Shown: positions 22,925 through 34,228 of the stretch, in pieces
Layout: the number at the start of each line of letters is the position of its first letter
Position numbering within the stretch: position 1 is the stretch's first letter
Origin: Pseudarthrobacter sp. fls2-241-R2A-127
Lineage (GTDB): Bacteria; Actinomycetota; Actinomycetes; Actinomycetales; Micrococcaceae
Assembly: GCF_030209355.1 (NCBI RefSeq)
Contig: NZ_JARVSF010000012.1
Span: forward strand, 1 to 64,000
Length of the DNA: 64,000 bases
Direction: 5' to 3'
Notes under the pieces: generated by a model
Seen by the model: the letters and a program-made list of their open reading frames with translations, nothing else
What the model was told of the DNA's origin: nothing
Databases searched by the model: none
Translations under genes and position numbers: made by a program

Positions 22925-23545
22925 CTACTGCGGGACCTTCGCCAGCGTTTCCTGCTCCGCGGCGATGGTGGTGTTGTCCCCGTGGCCGGTGCGGACCACG
23001 GTATCCGCCGGCAGCGTCAGCAGCCGTTCGCGGATGGATTTAAGGATGGTGGGGTAGTCGCTGTAGGACCTGCCGGTGGCGCCCGGTCCACCATTGAACA
23101 GGGTGTCCCCGGTGAACACGGTCCCCTCGCTTTCAAGGTGGAAGCAGGTGGACCCCGGTGAGTGGCCGGGTGTGTGGATCGCCTTCAGCGCCGTCCCGCC
23201 AACCTCGAACACGTCCCCGTCGGAGTGGTAGCGGTCCGGTGCTGCGTCCGGGTACACCTGCTCCCACAGCACCAGGTCCTCCTTGTTCAGGTAGATCGGT
23301 GCGCCCAGGGCGTCGGCGACTTCGCGTGCGGCACCGATGTGGTCGTTGTGCGCGTGCGTGAGCAGGATGGCTTTGACCTTCCGGCTGCGGACCTGGTTGA
23401 TGATCGCCGCGGCGTCATGCGGGGCGTCGATGATGATGCATTCCTCGTCATTGCCCACGATCCAGACGTTGTTGTCCACATCCCAGGTGCCGCCGTCGAG
23501 CGAAAACGTGCCGGAGGTGACCAGGTTCTCGATGGTGACGCTCAT
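22925..23545 (-). CDS. Metallo-beta-lactamase-fold hydrolase, MscR partner
   Basis: A 206-residue glyoxalase II-like hydrolase. The zinc-binding motif is THAHNDH (about residues 79-85). Further metal ligands lie in [15 protein letters not shown] and RTGHGDNT. Its ATG overlaps the mscR stop by four bases (ATGA), so the two are made together. In actinobacteria a gene of this type commonly sits next to the mycothiol-dependent formaldehyde dehydrogenase. I infer that it hydrolyses S-formylmycothiol to formate and mycothiol, but this is not shown by sequence. Confidence 0.87.
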   Translation of the reverse strand: MSVTIENLVTSGTFSLDGGTWDVDNNVWIVGNDEECIIIDAPHDAAAIINQVRSRKVKAILLTHAHNDHIGAAREVADALGAPIYLNKEDLVLWEQVYPDAAPDRYHSDGDVFEVGGTALKAIHTPGHSPGSTCFHLESEGTVFTGDTLFNGGPGATGRSYSDYPTILKSIRERLLTLPADTVVRTGHGDNTTIAAEQETLAKVPQ

Positions 23546-24648
23546 GCGGACGCCCCCGCCGGCTGGACCTCGACGACGGAACGCAGCACCTTGCCCTCGT
23601 GCATCCGTTCAAAGGCCGCCTCCACCTGGTCGATCGAGATGCGCTCGGAGACGAACGCGTCCAGGTCCAGGTTTCCCTGCTTGTAGTGCGAGACGAGCAT
23701 GGGGAAGTCGCGGGACGGCAGGCAGTCGCCGTACCAGGAGGACTTCAGCGACCCGCCGCGGCCAAAGACATCCAGCAGCGGCAGTTCCAGCGTCATCTCC
23801 GGCGTAGGGACGCCCACCAGGACCACGCGGCCGGCAAGGTCGCGGGCGTAGAACGCCTGCTTGTACGTTTCAGGGCGGCCGACGGCGTCAATCACCACGT
23901 CGGCCCCGTTGCCTCCGGTCAGGGCCCGGATGGCTTCCACCGCGTCCTCCTGCTTGGAGTTCACGCCGTGGGTTGCGCCGAGGGACTTGGCCATCGCGAT
24001 CTTGTTGTCGTCGATGTCCACGGCGACGATCGTCGTCGCCCCCGCGAGCTTCGCGCCCGCGATCGCGGCAATGCCCACGCCGCCGCAGCCGATCACCGCC
24101 ACGGACTCCCCGCGCTTGACCTCGCCGGTGTTGATCGCTGCGCCGATGCCGGCCATGATGCCGCAGCCCAGCAGGCCAACCGCGGCAGCGTCAGCCTCCG
24201 GGTCCACCTTGGTGCACTGGCCGGCGGCCACCAGGGTCTTTTCCGCGAAGGCACCGATGCCCAGGGCGGCCGACAGCTCGGTCCCGTCTTCGAGGGTCAT
24301 CTTCTGGGTGGCGTTGTGCGTGTTGAAGCAGTACTGCGGCTGGCCCTTGGCGCAGGCTCGGCACTCCCCGCACACCGCGCGCCAGTTCAGGATCACCCGG
24401 TCACCCGGTGCCACCTGGGTCACATCGGGGCCAACGGCACTGACAACACCTGTGGCCTCGTGGCCCAGCAGGTAAGGGAAGTCATCGCCGATGCCGCCCT
24501 GCTTGTAGTGCAGGTCGGTGTGGCAGACACCGCAGGTCAGGATGTCCACCAGCGCCTCTCCTGGTCCGGGATCCGGGACCAGGATGGTCTCCAGCGACAC
24601 AGGGGCGTTCTTTTCGCGGACAACGACAGCTTGTACTTTGTGGACCAT
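23542..24648 (-). CDS. mscR: S-(hydroxymethyl)mycothiol dehydrogenase
   Basis: A 368-residue zinc-dependent class III-type alcohol dehydrogenase that oxidises the mycothiol adduct of formaldehyde to S-formylmycothiol with NAD+. Motifs: catalytic zinc site [10 protein letters not shown] and GHEATGVV; structural zinc cysteines [15 protein letters not shown]; Rossmann loop [15 protein letters not shown] at 24648 follows AAAGGAA by about 10 bases; an open frame to 24762 lies over the promoter and is not coding. It overlaps the MBL gene. Mycothiol is the actinobacterial thiol, so this is the second formaldehyde route beside FdhA. NO-detoxifying activity is also known for this enzyme family. Confidence 0.94.
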   Translation of the reverse strand: MVHKVQAVVVREKNAPVSLETILVPDPGPGEALVDILTCGVCHTDLHYKQGGIGDDFPYLLGHEATGVVSAVGPDVTQVAPGDRVILNWRAVCGECRACAKGQPQYCFNTHNATQKMTLEDGTELSAALGIGAFAEKTLVAAGQCTKVDPEADAAAVGLLGCGIMAGIGAAINTGEVKRGESVAVIGCGGVGIAAIAGAKLAGATTIVAVDIDDNKIAMAKSLGATHGVNSKQEDAVEAIRALTGGNGADVVIDAVGRPETYKQAFYARDLAGRVVLVGVPTPEMTLELPLLDVFGRGGSLKSSWYGDCLPSRDFPMLVSHYKQGNLDLDAFVSERISIDQVEAAFERMHEGKVLRSVVEVQPAGASA

Positions 24649-24807
24649 GGTTCTTGCGTTCCTTTCCTGGATCCGGCCGGATCCGTGAGGCGGCACCAAG
24701 TGCCAATCTAGCTGACATGCCATGCCCGGGAGACCACGTCGACTCAGATCCCGGGAGGCCATCTGGTTGCATAATAAACAACAAGGTTCACATAGCGCTT
24801 ATAGCAA

Positions 24808-24848
24808 AATATGACAGTGGTCACATCCCCTGTCAATAGATATATCAG
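24808..24848 (-). promoter_or_regulatory. mscR promoter with GntR-like site
   Basis: On the minus strand: TTGACA (24836-24831), 17 bases, CATATT (24813-24808). It is followed by TTGCTATAAGCGC, related to but weaker than the GTTGC operators of the betaine promoters and without the second repeat. Just upstream of the -35, TAGATATATCAG (24837-24848, plus strand) resembles the site at 6353-6364 beside the GntR gene. The rest of the 24649-24964 gap holds nothing else I recognise. Confidence 0.6.
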
Positions 24849-24964
24849 TCAGCGGGTAGTTGGCGACCAGTGCGTCGTCCCACGTTTCACCGCACCCGGG
24901 AGTACCCCGGCTCCCCCGCACCCCCGTTACGCCAAGCAAAACAGCGGGCAGTAGGCTGGATGGC

Positions 24965-25279
24965 ATGTCTTTTGAAGAAACCCCTGCCGAGCGGCGCGAC
25001 GTTACCGTCCGCCGGGCCCCCAAGTACGTTCCCTTCCTGGTGGTCGGAGCGCTGCTGGGAGTTGCCGCAGCCGCGGTGGTTGCCTACGGGGTCCCGGGAG
25101 ACACCACGTTCGACCCCGGGGGCGTGTTCGGATTCTTCCTGGTGATGTTCGCGGCCGCAGGCGCCATCCTGGGCGCCGGACTGGCACTCGTGCTGGACCG
25201 CCGGAGCGTCAAGCGCCAGCAGCGGGCAGTGGTGGAGGCCGTCCCGGATTCCGAACCTGACACCGACCCCCAGGGCTAG
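24965..25279 (+). CDS. Small membrane protein upstream of purF
   Basis: A 104-residue protein of unknown function. Two hydrophobic segments (about residues 19-41 and 52-75) follow a charged start (FEETPAERRDVTVRRAPKY) and precede a basic then acidic tail (DRRSVKRQQ ... SEPDTDP), giving a hairpin with both ends probably in the cytoplasm. The ATG at 24965 lies 7 bases after TAGGCT, which suggests a leaderless transcript. It is 57 bases ahead of purF, but purF has its own -10. I do not assign a function. Confidence 0.75.
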   Translation: MSFEETPAERRDVTVRRAPKYVPFLVVGALLGVAAAAVVAYGVPGDTTFDPGGVFGFFLVMFAAAGAILGAGLALVLDRRSVKRQQRAVVEAVPDSEPDTDPQG

Positions 25280-25324
25280 CAGGTCACAAACGGGCAGCCG
25301 GAAAAGTCCTACCCCATCTCGTGC

Positions 25325-25336
25325 GATAATCGATCA
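25325..25336 (+). promoter_or_regulatory. purF: purF -10 box, leaderless start
   Basis: GATAAT at 25325-25330 ends 6 bases before the GTG start of purF, so the transcript probably begins at or next to the start codon. No ribosome-binding site is present. No convincing -35 is visible 17 bases upstream. Confidence 0.6.
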
Positions 25337-27007
25337 GTGGCACGCGGCGATGGAAAACTTTCCCATGATCTTCTCCCCGGCGAAAAAGGCCCGCAGGACG
25401 CTTGCGGCGTCTTCGGCGTCTGGGCACCAGGTGAAGAAGTAGCAAAACTAACTTATTACGGGCTGTATGCACTGCAGCACCGCGGTCAGGAGTCGGCTGG
25501 CATAGCCACCAGCGACGGCAAGCGGATCAACGTCTACAAGGATATGGGACTCGTCTCCCAGGTCTTCGACGAGACCACCCTGAACACCCTGACCGGGCAC
25601 CTGGCCGTAGGCCACTGCCGTTACTCCACCACGGGCGCCAGCCACTGGGCCAACGCGCAGCCCACCCTCGGTGCCACCTCCACAGGCACGGTTGCCCTGG
25701 CACACAACGGCAACCTGACCAACACCGCCGAGCTCAACGCCATGATCAATGAGCGCAACGGCGGCCAGCTCACCGGCGAAATGAAGCAGGGCAACACCTC
25801 CGACACCGCGCTGGTCACCGCACTGCTTGAAGGCGAGCCGGGCAAGACCCTCGAAGAAACCGCCACGGAACTCCTGCCCAAGATCAAGGGCGGCTTCTGC
25901 TTCGTCTTCATGGACGAGGGCACCCTCTACGCCGCACGCGACACCTTTGGCATCCGACCGCTGGTCCTCGGCCGGCTGGAGCGCGGCTGGGTGGTGGCTT
26001 CCGAGCAGTCCGCCCTGGCCACCGTAGGCGCAAGCTTCATCCGCGAAATCGAGCCCGGCGAGTTCATCGCCATCGACGAGGACGGGGTGCGGTCCAAGCG
26101 GTTCGCGGAGCCGACGCCGGCCGGTTGCGTTTTCGAATACGTGTACCTCGCCCGCCCTGACGCCGCCATCGCCGGCCGCTCCGTCTACGAGTCCCGCGTG
26201 GAGATGGGCCGCCAGCTGGCCCGGGAAAACACGCAGCAGGCGGACATCGTCATTCCCGTGCCGGAATCCGGCACCCCCGCCGCCGTCGGCTACGCCGAAG
26301 AGTCCGGCATCCCCTTCGCGCACGGGTTCGTCAAGAACTCCTATGTGGGCCGGACGTTCATCCAGCCCTCGCAGACGCTGCGCCAGCTCGGCATCCGGCT
26401 CAAGCTCAATGCCCTTGAATCCGTGATCCGCGGCAAGCGCGTGGTGGTGGTGGATGACTCGATCGTCCGCGGCAACACCCAGCGCGCCATTGTGCGGATG
26501 CTTCGGGAAGCCGGCGCCGCCGCTGTCCACGTCAAGATCTCCTCCCCGCCGGTGCAGTGGCCCTGCTTCTACGGCATCGACTTCGCGTCCCGCGCGGAAC
26601 TCATCGCCAACGGCGCCACCATCGAGGAAATCTCCCAGGCCATCGGCGCGGACTCACTGGCCTACATCTCCGAGGACGGCATGATCGGGGCAACCCGGCA
26701 GCCCCGCGAAAAGCTCTGCACCGCCTGCTTCACCGGCAAGTACCCCATCAAACTTCCGGACGCGGACAAGCTGGGCAAGAACCTGCTCGAGCGCACAGAC
26801 CTCGGTGGCCTCAAGCCGTCCCCGTCCGCACTTCCCGGCGAAACGGCTGCCCTGGCCGTTGACGCAGCGGAGGACCCGGCGGAGAAGGCCGGTGCCACCG
26901 GCTGCGATCCCGGACCGGATGCCGAATTCGAAAACCTGCTGACCGAAGCCGACCTCGTGCCCGACGTACACGCCGCCACCAGCGCCGACAAGAAGGACTC
27001 CGTATGA
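25337..27007 (+). CDS. purF: Amidophosphoribosyltransferase
   Basis: First committed step of purine synthesis: PRPP plus glutamine to phosphoribosylamine. The 556-residue protein has a short propeptide before the N-terminal nucleophile Cys in QDACGVFGVW (Cys23). The glutaminase domain includes HRGQESAGIA and GHCRYSTTG. The PRPP loop is VVVVDDSIVRGNT. Iron-sulfur cysteines of the Bacillus-type enzyme are visible in WPCFYGID and LCTACFTGKYP. The C-terminal ~55 residues are a poorly conserved acidic/Ala extension. GTG start is set by the -10 box and by the conserved N-terminus. It overlaps purM by four bases. Confidence 0.97.
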   Translation: MARGDGKLSHDLLPGEKGPQDACGVFGVWAPGEEVAKLTYYGLYALQHRGQESAGIATSDGKRINVYKDMGLVSQVFDETTLNTLTGHLAVGHCRYSTTGASHWANAQPTLGATSTGTVALAHNGNLTNTAELNAMINERNGGQLTGEMKQGNTSDTALVTALLEGEPGKTLEETATELLPKIKGGFCFVFMDEGTLYAARDTFGIRPLVLGRLERGWVVASEQSALATVGASFIREIEPGEFIAIDEDGVRSKRFAEPTPAGCVFEYVYLARPDAAIAGRSVYESRVEMGRQLARENTQQADIVIPVPESGTPAAVGYAEESGIPFAHGFVKNSYVGRTFIQPSQTLRQLGIRLKLNALESVIRGKRVVVVDDSIVRGNTQRAIVRMLREAGAAAVHVKISSPPVQWPCFYGIDFASRAELIANGATIEEISQAIGADSLAYISEDGMIGATRQPREKLCTACFTGKYPIKLPDADKLGKNLLERTDLGGLKPSPSALPGETAALAVDAAEDPAEKAGATGCDPGPDAEFENLLTEADLVPDVHAATSADKKDSV

Positions 27008-28149
27008 CTTCCGCCAACACCGCCGCAGAGAACTCCGGCATCACCTACGCCTCCGCCGGCGTGGACGTTGAAGCCGGGGACCGCGCCGTCGAGCTCATGA
27101 AGGATGCCGTCAAGGCAACCCACAACTCCTCGGTGATCGGCGGGGTGGGCGGCTTCGCCGGCCTCTACGACGTCTCCAGGCTCCTGACCTACAAAAAGCC
27201 GCTGCTGGCCACGTCCACGGACGGTGTGGGCACCAAGGTGGCCATCGCCCAGGCAATGGACATCCACGACACCATCGGCTTCGACCTGGTGGGCATGGTG
27301 GTTGACGACATCGTGGTGGTAGGCGCCGAGCCGCTGTACATGACCGACTACATCGCCTGCGGCAAAGTGGTCCCCGAACGCATCGCGGACATCGTCCGCG
27401 GCATTGCCGCAGCCTGCTCCGTGGCCGGCACCGCACTGGTGGGCGGTGAGACCGCAGAGCACCCCGGCCTGCTGGGCGAGCACGAATACGACGTCGCCGG
27501 CGCAGCCACCGGCGTGGTGGAAGCCGACGCCCTCCTTGGCCCGGACCGTGTCCGCGCCGGAGACGTGGTGATCGGCATGGCGTCCTCAGGCCTGCACTCC
27601 AACGGCTACTCGCTGGTCCGCCGCGTGATCAACCACGCCGGCTGGGCGCTGGACCGCCAGGTATCGGAGCTGGGACGCACGCTGGGCGAAGAACTCCTGG
27701 AGCCCACCCGCGTCTACGCAGCCGACTGCCTGGACCTGGCCCGCACCTTCCCCGTCAGCGCCGGCGCCGCCGTCCACGGCTTCAGCCACGTCACCGGCGG
27801 CGGCCTGGCCGCCAACCTGGCCCGGGTCCTGCCGCAGGGCCTGGTGGCCACGGTGGACCGCGCCACCTGGGAACTGCCGGCGATCTTCAAGCTGGTGTCT
27901 GAACTGGGCAACGTCCCGCTGCCCGATCTCGAGCGGACCCTCAACCTCGGCGTCGGCATGGTGGCCATCGTGTCCCCCGACGCTGCCGACGCCGCGGTGG
28001 CTCGCCTGAACGACCGGGGCCTGCCGTCCTGGGTCATGGGCGCGGTCACCGAAGACTCGGATTCCATTTCCAAGGTTGGCCCCGACTACGTCCAGGGCGC
28101 CAAGGGCGTGGACGGCGGCGCGGTCCGCATGGTCAACGCCTACGCGTAA
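27004..28149 (+). CDS. purM: Phosphoribosylformylglycinamidine cyclo-ligase (AIR synthetase)
   Basis: Closes the imidazole ring in purine synthesis using ATP. The 381-residue protein carries the PurM blocks YASAGVDVEAGDRAVELM, STDGVGTKVAIAQ, ALVGGETAEHPG, GLHSNGYSLVR and HVTGGGLAAN. Its ATG overlaps the purF stop (ATGA), making a two-gene purine unit. The last bases overlap the convergent VOC gene, and a hairpin follows. Confidence 0.97.
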   Translation: MTSANTAAENSGITYASAGVDVEAGDRAVELMKDAVKATHNSSVIGGVGGFAGLYDVSRLLTYKKPLLATSTDGVGTKVAIAQAMDIHDTIGFDLVGMVVDDIVVVGAEPLYMTDYIACGKVVPERIADIVRGIAAACSVAGTALVGGETAEHPGLLGEHEYDVAGAATGVVEADALLGPDRVRAGDVVIGMASSGLHSNGYSLVRRVINHAGWALDRQVSELGRTLGEELLEPTRVYAADCLDLARTFPVSAGAAVHGFSHVTGGGLAANLARVLPQGLVATVDRATWELPAIFKLVSELGNVPLPDLERTLNLGVGMVAIVSPDAADAAVARLNDRGLPSWVMGAVTEDSDSISKVGPDYVQGAKGVDGGAVRMVNAYA

Positions 28150-28970
28150 AGCCACCAACATTTGGGGTCCCGCACCGCACGGTGGGGACCCCATTGTTGT
28201 TGATTGACCTGGATCAGGCTGAGGATGCCGCCCTGCGGGTCCCTGATGGTGGTCAGGGACCCGTCGGCAGGATGCTCATCCGGCTCCACGACGATCCCTC
28301 CCCCGGCCTGGGCGGCGGCGGCCGCAGCGCCGCGCACGTCCGCCGCGCCAAAGTAGACCTGCCAGGCTGCTTCCCCGCCTTCTTCGGCAGGAACGACGCC
28401 GGCCACCTCGCCGCCGTCGATGAGCAGCGTGGTGTAACTGCCGCCGTCGTCCTGGGGATATTCGGTGACCTCGTGTCCGAAAAGCTGCTGGAAGAAGCCG
28501 ACGGCGGCCTGCGGCTCCGGCGTCGAGAGTTCGGCCCATGCCAGCGCACCCGGCTCGTTGAACAGATGGCTTCCGTAATGGGTGCCGGCCTGCCAGACCC
28601 CCGTGATTCCGCCCCCGGGCGGGGCGAGGAAAGCCAATACACCGGCATCGCCCAACTGCTCCGGCCCAAACTGGACAGTTCCGCCGGCATAAGCGGCATC
28701 GTCAAGGAGGGCTGGGGCGTCTGCGGCCGCAAAGTATATGTTCCACCGGGCCGGCGTGCCGGATGGCTGCAGGGGGCCCTGCGGCGCGATGGTGGCCACC
28801 AGCCGTCCGTTCATGAAGGCCTGAGCGTAGCTGCGGCCGTCCGGGGTGGGAAAGTCCTGGTAGGTCCAGCCGAAAACCCGGGCATAGAAGTCCTTGGCGG
28901 CGGCAACATCGGGAGTCTGCAGATCCGCCCAGCAGGGCTCGCCGTGGGCATAGTTGGTCCGAACAGTCAT
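28140..28970 (-). CDS. VOC-superfamily protein with two glyoxalase-like domains
   Basis: A 276-residue cytoplasmic protein with two vicinal-oxygen-chelate modules: PCWADLQTPDVAAAKDFYARVFGW at the start of the first (split here by the 20-residue limit: see residues 12-35) and ALAWAELSTPEPQAAVGFFQ at the start of the second. Related proteins are often called hydroxylases or bleomycin-resistance-like without biochemical proof. The final ~20 residues (after LSLIQVN) are encoded within the purM terminator and its stop overlaps the purM 3' end, so the C-terminus looks like a run-on rather than conserved protein. Confidence 0.85.
   Translation of the reverse strand: MTVRTNYAHGEPCWADLQTPDVAAAKDFYARVFGWTYQDFPTPDGRSYAQAFMNGRLVATIAPQGPLQPSGTPARWNIYFAAADAPALLDDAAYAGGTVQFGPEQLGDAGVLAFLAPPGGGITGVWQAGTHYGSHLFNEPGALAWAELSTPEPQAAVGFFQQLFGHEVTEYPQDDGGSYTTLLIDGGEVAGVVPAEEGGEAAWQVYFGAADVRGAAAAAAQAGGGIVVEPDEHPADGSLTTIRDPQGGILSLIQVNQQQWGPHRAVRDPKCWWLYA
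28164..28192. terminator. purM terminator inside the VOC 3' end
   Basis: GGGGTCCC and GGGACCCC pair around a 13-base loop, followed by ATTGTTGTTG. It lies 14 bases after the purM stop and within the last codons of the convergent VOC gene. Confidence 0.75.
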
Positions 28971-29080
28971 CCGGTCAGGTTACCAACGCCGGAAAGCCCG
29001 CTGCCACCGGGTGTCCGGGTGGGCAGCGGGCTTCCTCATGTCAGCGGTCACCCGAAAGCGGGTACTAAAAAGGAGGTCCT

Positions 29081-29131
29081 GTGCTATCCCTATATTGCGG
29101 GACACCACCTGCGGAGCTTGTTAGCGCGTAG
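29081..29131 (+). CDS. Candidate 16-residue small ORF with strong ribosome-binding site
   Basis: In the 208-base gap between the VOC and DUF3073 genes, a small hairpin (ACCCG-AAAG-CGGGT, 29050-29063) is followed by AAAAAGGAGGT, the best Shine-Dalgarno match in the region. A GTG four bases later opens a 16-codon frame (MLSLYCGTPPAELVSA) ending in TAG. No longer gene can start there. It could be a leader peptide, a translated small protein or the relic of a lost gene. The rest of the gap holds nothing I recognise. Confidence 0.35.
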   Translation: MLSLYCGTPPAELVSA

Positions 29132-29178
29132 CAGCGCCGCGGCCAGGAAGATCTGGGGCCTTGGCGGCTTTACGACAG

Positions 29179-29412
29179 CTAGCCGATGCGACGGTTGTCA
29201 ACCTCGTCGTCATCGTCATCCAAATCATCCGCGTACTTATCCACATAAGCCGAATAGTCCGGCTCAACCGGTTCATTCGAGTAATGGCTCGTTGAACGAC
29301 TGCCCGGGCCCGTCAGCTCACGCTGAAGTGCCGAGTAGTCAGTGTTCGGGGAGTAGTACTTGATATCCCGAGCCTGCTTGGTAGCTTTTGCCTTTTGACG
29401 GCCGCGCCCCAT
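29179..29412 (-). CDS. DUF3073 family protein
   Basis: A 77-residue actinobacterial protein of unknown function. The family start MGRGRQKAKATKQARDIKYY is present, followed by SPNTDYSALQRELTG and an acidic tail (DDLDDDDDEVDN). The strongly basic N-terminus and acidic C-terminus suggest nucleic-acid or ribosome contact, but no function is established. AAAGGGGG lies 8 bases before the ATG at 29412; the open frame continues upstream to 29499 without family similarity. It is divergent from the septum-formation gene across 271 bases that must hold both promoters; I could not identify them with confidence. Confidence 0.88.
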   Translation of the reverse strand: MGRGRQKAKATKQARDIKYYSPNTDYSALQRELTGPGSRSTSHYSNEPVEPDYSAYVDKYADDLDDDDDEVDNRRIG

Positions 29413-29683
29413 GGCGTGACCCCCTTTTGTACTTGGACCGGAGGTGGTCACCATGGCGATCGGTGAGGCCCCGGAATGTTTGGTCAATTTGTCGTACACC
29501 TAGATTACATGCTTTCGGCTGCCCCTGCTTGCCGCCAGCGGCCCCGTGATGGGGCGTGGGGTAACATGGCCCACTTCGGCCCGCAGGATCACGGCATTTT
29601 TCTTCGGTAGAGTCACTTGGGAACTACCGATTTTGGCCGGCTGCAGGCGAGCCGCGGAACAGAACCCAGGAGGATGCGCACCC

Positions 29684-30361
29684 GTGAACCACCAGGACAT
29701 CCCGCCCAAGCCTGCCTCGCCGCCGCCTACCGGAAGCCTGCCGGCGGTCCCAAGCGGGAGCAACGGTTCAGCGCCTGCCCCGGAAGCTGTCACATGGTCC
29801 CATCCGGCCCCGGAATCCCCGGAGCGCCGCGCACCCAACAGGGCAACCTTCTGGAAGGTATTCCTCGCCGTCGTGATCGTGGCAGTCGCAGGCTCGTTGA
29901 CGTGGCTTGCCGTGTGGTTGAACTCATCCTCCGGCACGGACAAGTCCGCCGCCGACGCGCCTGGGGTGCTGCAGACCACCCCCACTGCGCCGGCCACTCC
30001 CCAGCCTCTTCCGCGCGACGGAGTGGCACCGGCCGCCTACGCGGTGGGCGACTGCTTCAAGGACTTCGATCCGGAAGCGCTGGCCTCCACCGTCGTCGCC
30101 TGCGATACCGGCCATTCGGCACAGCTGGTGGCAACGTACCGCTACCCCGACGCAGCCGCGTACCCCGGGGCCGACCCGCTCAAGGCCAAGGCCCTGGAGG
30201 CCTGCCAGGCGGCCACGCTCGGACCGGCAGCCAACCAGTTCCACCTGAGCTACCAGCGCAGCTTCCCCAGCAGCACCAGCTGGGATTCGGGCGACCGCAG
30301 GGTGGATTGCTACGTCACCTCCGATACCGGCAACGTAATCACCGCCAGCGTGCTGCCCTGA
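29684..30361 (+). CDS. Septum-formation family membrane protein
   Basis: A 225-residue single-span membrane protein. A Pro/Ser-rich cytoplasmic start of about 50 residues precedes one transmembrane helix (FLAVVIVAVAGSLTWLAVWL, about residues 60-79). A Pro/Thr linker and an external domain follow, with the Septum_form signature AVGDCFKDFD, VVACDTGHSAQLVA and a further Cys pair near EACQAA and DCYVTS that probably forms disulfides. GTG at 29684 has AGGAGG 10 bases upstream. Family members are tied to septum formation in actinobacteria by annotation rather than detailed work. Confidence 0.82.
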   Translation: MNHQDIPPKPASPPPTGSLPAVPSGSNGSAPAPEAVTWSHPAPESPERRAPNRATFWKVFLAVVIVAVAGSLTWLAVWLNSSSGTDKSAADAPGVLQTTPTAPATPQPLPRDGVAPAAYAVGDCFKDFDPEALASTVVACDTGHSAQLVATYRYPDAAAYPGADPLKAKALEACQAATLGPAANQFHLSYQRSFPSSTSWDSGDRRVDCYVTSDTGNVITASVLP

Positions 30362-30405
30362 CGGTCCATCCGTCCGGGCGGCACGCTGCTGCGTGAGCCT
30401 GCCGG

Positions 30406-33048
<2,643 letters not shown>

Positions 33049-33079
33049 AGAGGGCTCCTTTCGGGGGCTTGATAACTAA

Positions 33080-33100
33080 GTTGAGTGTACTACGCTCAAC
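33080..33100 (-). promoter_or_regulatory. HAIR element (HspR operator) of clpB
   Basis: GTTGAGC, 7 bases, ACTCAAC on the minus strand matches the known HAIR consensus CTTGAGT-N7-ACTCAAG at most positions. HspR repressor binds such sites before dnaK and clpB in actinobacteria and releases on heat shock. Confidence 0.88.
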
Positions 33101-33178
33101 TTTGCAGAACGACGCTCTCAAGCCATGTTTGCCCACGGCGAAACTGCTGTCCAGAGCCGGAGGTCCCGCCCGGTCGCG

Positions 33179-34228
33179 CTAGGTCCCGTACACCGAGACT
33201 GCGGCCGCCTTGACCACGAAGTGCACCGTGATTCCCGGCACCAGGCCGAGGTCCGCGGACGCCGCCGGCGTGATGTCGGCAGCCAGGCCGCCGGCCCGGA
33301 CGCGGATCTGGTCGCCGTGCGGTTCCAGTTCGGTGATGGTCACCGAGAAGGAGTTGCGCGGGCTGCCGTGCGCGTCGGTAAGGAACACGGAAACGGCAGA
33401 CGGCGGGAACACCGCCACCCCGGCCTGCCCGGAAGGCACCTGTTCGTCACCATGGCCGGCGATCCGCAGGCCTTCCACGGTGAGCACCCCCGTCCCGTCC
33501 AAGGTTCCGGGGACAAAGTTCAGCCCGGCCAGGCCGGCAGCAAACGCACTGCGCGGGCGTTCCAGCACCTCCCGCGTTGGGCCTTCCTCGGCAATCCTGC
33601 CGTTCTCCAGGATGACCACCCTGTCCGCGAGGATGAGCGCATCGAGGACATCGTGCGTGACGATGATGGCCTGCCGTCCCGCCAGGACGCGCTTGAACAG
33701 GCGGCGCAGCAGCGGAGCGGAGTGGATGTCCAAGGCGGCGAGCGGCTCGTCCAGCAGGAGGAGCGCGGGATCCGCGGCCAGCGCGCGTGCCACGGCGACG
33801 CGCTGGGCCTGGCCGCCCGAGAGCTCAGCGGGCCGGCGGCCGGCCAGGCCTTCCGCTTCGACCTCAGCGAGCCAGCGCAGGGCACCCTCCCGGGCGTCCC
33901 GTTTGGGAATCCCGGCACTGCGGGGCCCGAAGGAGACATTGTCCACCGCGTTCAGGTGCGGAAAGAGCAGCGGTTCCTGGGCGAGCAGGGCGGTTCCGCG
34001 GTGGTGCGGGGGCACCCAGGTGTGCTTGCCGCCGTCGAGGTCGAACAAGGTTTTTCCGTTGAGTTTCGCCACGCCGCTGTCCGGCCGCAGCAGCCCGGCA
34101 ATACTGGACAGCAAAGTGGACTTTCCGGCACCGTTGGGGCCCATGACGGCCACGGTTTCGCCCGGCCCTACCGTCAAGGACACGTCGAATCCTCGCTTGG
34201 CCAGGGCTGCCTGGAAGGACAACGTCAT
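33179..34228 (-). CDS. modC: Molybdate ABC transporter, ATP-binding protein
   Basis: A 349-residue ATPase energising molybdate import. Walker [10 protein letters not shown], signature [14 protein letters not shown], Walker [13 protein letters not shown] and H-loop VTHD are present. The C-terminal ~100 residues form a TOBE/Mop-type oxyanion domain. ATG at 34228 overlaps the modB stop by four bases. A longer open frame upstream is the shadow of modB. Last gene of the HTH-TOBE, modA, modB, modC operon. Confidence 0.93.
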   Translation of the reverse strand: MTLSFQAALAKRGFDVSLTVGPGETVAVMGPNGAGKSTLLSSIAGLLRPDSGVAKLNGKTLFDLDGGKHTWVPPHHRGTALLAQEPLLFPHLNAVDNVSFGPRSAGIPKRDAREGALRWLAEVEAEGLAGRRPAELSGGQAQRVAVARALAADPALLLLDEPLAALDIHSAPLLRRLFKRVLAGRQAIIVTHDVLDALILADRVVILENGRIAEEGPTREVLERPRSAFAAGLAGLNFVPGTLDGTGVLTVEGLRIAGHGDEQVPSGQAGVAVFPPSAVSVFLTDAHGSPRNSFSVTITELEPHGDQIRVRAGGLAADITPAASADLGLVPGITVHFVVKAAAVSVYGT

